Assembly (NCBI RefSeq): GCF_028554725.1
Contig: NC_071670.1
Coordinates: forward strand, 70,717,001-70,781,000
Direction: 5' to 3'
Length of the DNA: 64,000 nucleotides
Origin: Zeugodacus cucurbitae
Taxonomy: Eukaryota > Arthropoda > Insecta > Diptera > Tephritidae
Part shown: one piece after another, positions 62,066 through 64,000 of the stretch
How the letters are laid out: every line of letters begins with the position of its first letter
Position numbering within the stretch: the stretch's first letter is position 1
Made by a program: the position numbers and the translations under genes
The notes under the pieces: generated by a model
The model's input: only the letters and a program-made list of their open reading frames with translations
Databases searched by the model: none
What the model was told of the DNA's origin: nothing

Positions 62066-62081
62066 TGTGTGTGTGTGTGTG
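62066..62081. repeat. GT microsatellite
   Basis: About eight TG dinucleotides, just upstream of the MITE at 62103, inside the proposed intron 1. Confidence 0.85.
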
Positions 62082-62102
62082 GCAGAGAGCTTTACAAGCA
62101 AT

Positions 62103-62332
62103 CCCTGCCAGCCAAAGGTGGTGAAAAAGCTGGTTAAACCGAAGTTTTTTAAACCCAAAAAAGTGGTAAAAAAGTGGTGAGTTTGCCATAGGCCAGCATA
62201 GCTGCTTGTGAGTTTTTTAACCACTATTCCCCTCACACGTACGAATACAAAAACAAAATAACCCAAACGTGTGCGTTGGTGTTAGTAATTGAAGAAACAT
62301 GAGGGGAAAGTGGTTAGGCCTGGCTGGTAGGG
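62103..62332. mobile_element. 230-bp MITE, copy 2 (CCCTGCCAGCCA family)
   Basis: Same length and orientation as the copy at 52126-52355. Substitutions fall in the AAACCC(A/C)AAAA tract, at CAGC(A/T)TAGC, in the AAAAT/AAAAC tract, at GTG(G/T)GCG/TACG, and in the right terminus (TGGCTGGTAGGG, one mismatch to the 12-bp inverted repeat). It is flanked by AT on both sides, consistent with a 2-bp duplication. It lies 183 bp inside the proposed first intron, so it is transcribed if that gene is real, and can fold through its inverted ends. Confidence 0.85.
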
Positions 62333-62339
62333 ATGCTTA

Positions 62340-64000
62340 TTAATATGCCACGCTATGCGGATTAGTGCCAACGCGTCGTAGTAGTGGCAGACAGCAATAT
62401 GTTGGCAGAAGCCACAGGAGAGCAGCGACGCGCCGCAGCGTAAATCTAGTTTTTCCATGCTCATATGTATGCGTGTTTCTCTGAGTGTTTATGTTTGGTT
62501 GTAATGCGTGTAATTCCGAATTATTGCCGCACCAGAAAGCACATCATCAAGTAAACAATGCCGCAGCATCTGTTTTTATTTGATTTCCGATAATTGCCGA
62601 CACATTTAGCTCGCGCGTTCACTGGTTGCTTGCGCTTGGCAAGTGGCTTATATTGTGTGTACTGCCATGTTTTCGGGGTTTCAAATAAATTTTGGAATTA
62701 TTGTTTATTTTCAAATGCCAAATTTATTACCTCAATTGTGTTGCTGACACAATGTGGCTACATTTGTTTGTGTAGAATCCAAGAAGGATTTTGTATAGAG
62801 GTTAGCAGCTGAAGCGCTATATGGTAAATCAGTCTTGCCGATTTTAAAAAGCTGCTGCGAAAAGAAAATTTACAACAACAAATAAAAAGTACATACAAAA
62901 AACTTTTTGCTGAACATAACTATAGAAGTTTATGATAAAAGTGTGAATGAAAGTGGCATAATAGAGCTCAACTCGCCTCTCAATGATTTGAGATGTGAAA
63001 TCATAATAATAACAATAACAATAATATTATCCACTCATATTTAACTCTAGAGAGTAAAAGGGTACAGATTGAAGTGGTATAACCATTTGCTGCACTTAAT
63101 ATATTAAATTATGCCAGTCTGTTAACTTTATATCACTTTTTGTTTATTCGATTCGCCACTATTATATATTTTTAACTCGCTAAAGAATATTTTTTTAAGT
63201 AAAAATACTTAACTAATAATAGGATAGCTGCATTATCGAAAATCTTACGTGCTTTCCCATAGCTATTATTGGCTGATTAATTCTTAAGTGCATCAGCATA
63301 TGTAAAGCTCTAGAGTCAATCTTCCGCCGTTGGTGCAACATTTTCCATCACACACATACATATATGTTATTTTCTAGAGCAGCGGTATTGCTTTTGAAGT
63401 ACATACATACATACTATATAGTATATTTGTATCAAGTTGTTTTTCTATACAAAGCTTACGCATTCACCGCATAAGAGGCATTAACAACAACAACAACAAC
63501 AATAAATCCATAGCAACAACATCTATATGTAAAATAATAAACAATATTTGGAGCAGAGGAAATAGCAAAGAAAACAGCTGATATCAGCACAACAACAACA
63601 AGAAGGGCACCATAATAGAAGCTCACTGTATGTACCTACATACATACATACATACTTAGTGGATTATTGTTATATATGTATGTTGTATTTATGTATGTAA
63701 ACAAAGTGGTTTGTTTTCCAAAAGCTTTTGGATTTAAAAACGCACAAATATTTATTAAATCAAAATTTAATTAGACAAAGGCGAACAAAATGAATATCAA
63801 AAATAGAATATGTCTGTATGTATGTGCGTGTGAGTGTGCGGCAAAGGTGTGTGAGTTCAGCATAAAGCATTCATTTAATATAAACATTAAAAAAGTAACG
63901 ATTTAATAAACTGGCAAATTAATTGCGAGCTCCTTTCATATTTAGACCGTTTAATTGCCAATTATATAAATTCACTGTGTGTTCTCGCTTTCTTACGTAA
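62340..64000. other. non-coding DNA, probably intron 1 of the right-hand gene
   Basis: No exon, acceptor with open frame or RNA gene was recognised. AT-rich with a CAA tract at 63484-63502, a CATA microsatellite at 63637-63655 and GTAT words near 63680. The 72-codon frame at 62594-62812 has no domain. Confidence 0.4.
63484..63655. repeat. CAA and CATA microsatellites
   Basis: CAA repeated about six times at 63484-63502, and CATA repeated about four and a half times at 63637-63655, with unrelated sequence between. Confidence 0.85.

Overview
The window looks like nuclear DNA from a cyclorrhaphan fly, probably a tephritid fruit fly. It is AT-rich and full of CATA/GTAT, CA and CAA microsatellites. 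Fly-type core promoter elements are present, and so are short non-autonomous DNA transposons and a decayed non-LTR retrotransposon. A dispersed repeat at 50803 is one I associate with tephritid genomes. The species call is from composition and memory; no search was run. No complete protein-coding gene can be read. Nearly all open frames are short, use low-complexity codons, and overlap frames on the other strand.

The best reading is very long introns or regulatory DNA with a few short first exons. The strongest gene signal is at the right end, + strand. There a TCAGTT initiator has a DPE-consensus pentamer at exactly +28 (61309-61342), followed by a 565-nt leader, an ATG at 61876, a 44-nt coding start (MPSINLLQTRAIMC...) and a GTAGGT donor at 61920. 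The rest of the window would be intron 1. Weaker first-exon candidates lie at 11533-12281 (+), 34265-34390 (+), 46532-46575 (+) and 5460-5550 (-). The 46532 and 61876 candidates each carry 44 coding nt and end in the same phase, so they could be alternative starts of one gene. A fused acceptor/donor at 45524/45525 (pyrimidine tract, CAG, then GTATGT) has the form of a fly recursive-splicing ratchet point. It would fit a tens-of-kb intron on the + strand.

Mobile DNA, left to right: two internally deleted mariner-like elements (9707-9956 and 39267-39638) that share an N-terminal and a C-terminal stub of one transposase; a fossil RNase H domain of a non-LTR retrotransposon (10230-10985, -); a TTAA-flanked piggyBac-like MITE with 16-bp perfect terminal inverted repeats (48594-49098); and two 230-bp copies, 97.8% identical, of a MITE with CCCTGCCAGCCA termini and apparent 2-bp target duplications (52126-52355 and 62103-62332). 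The second copy sits 183 bp inside the proposed intron 1. A 365-bp near-perfect tandem duplication occupies 6675-7404, and there are several perfect short hairpins.

No tRNA, rRNA, recognisable microRNA or CRISPR array was found. Products of the candidate exons are not recognised, and the exon calls rest on splice-site, start-codon and promoter signals only.
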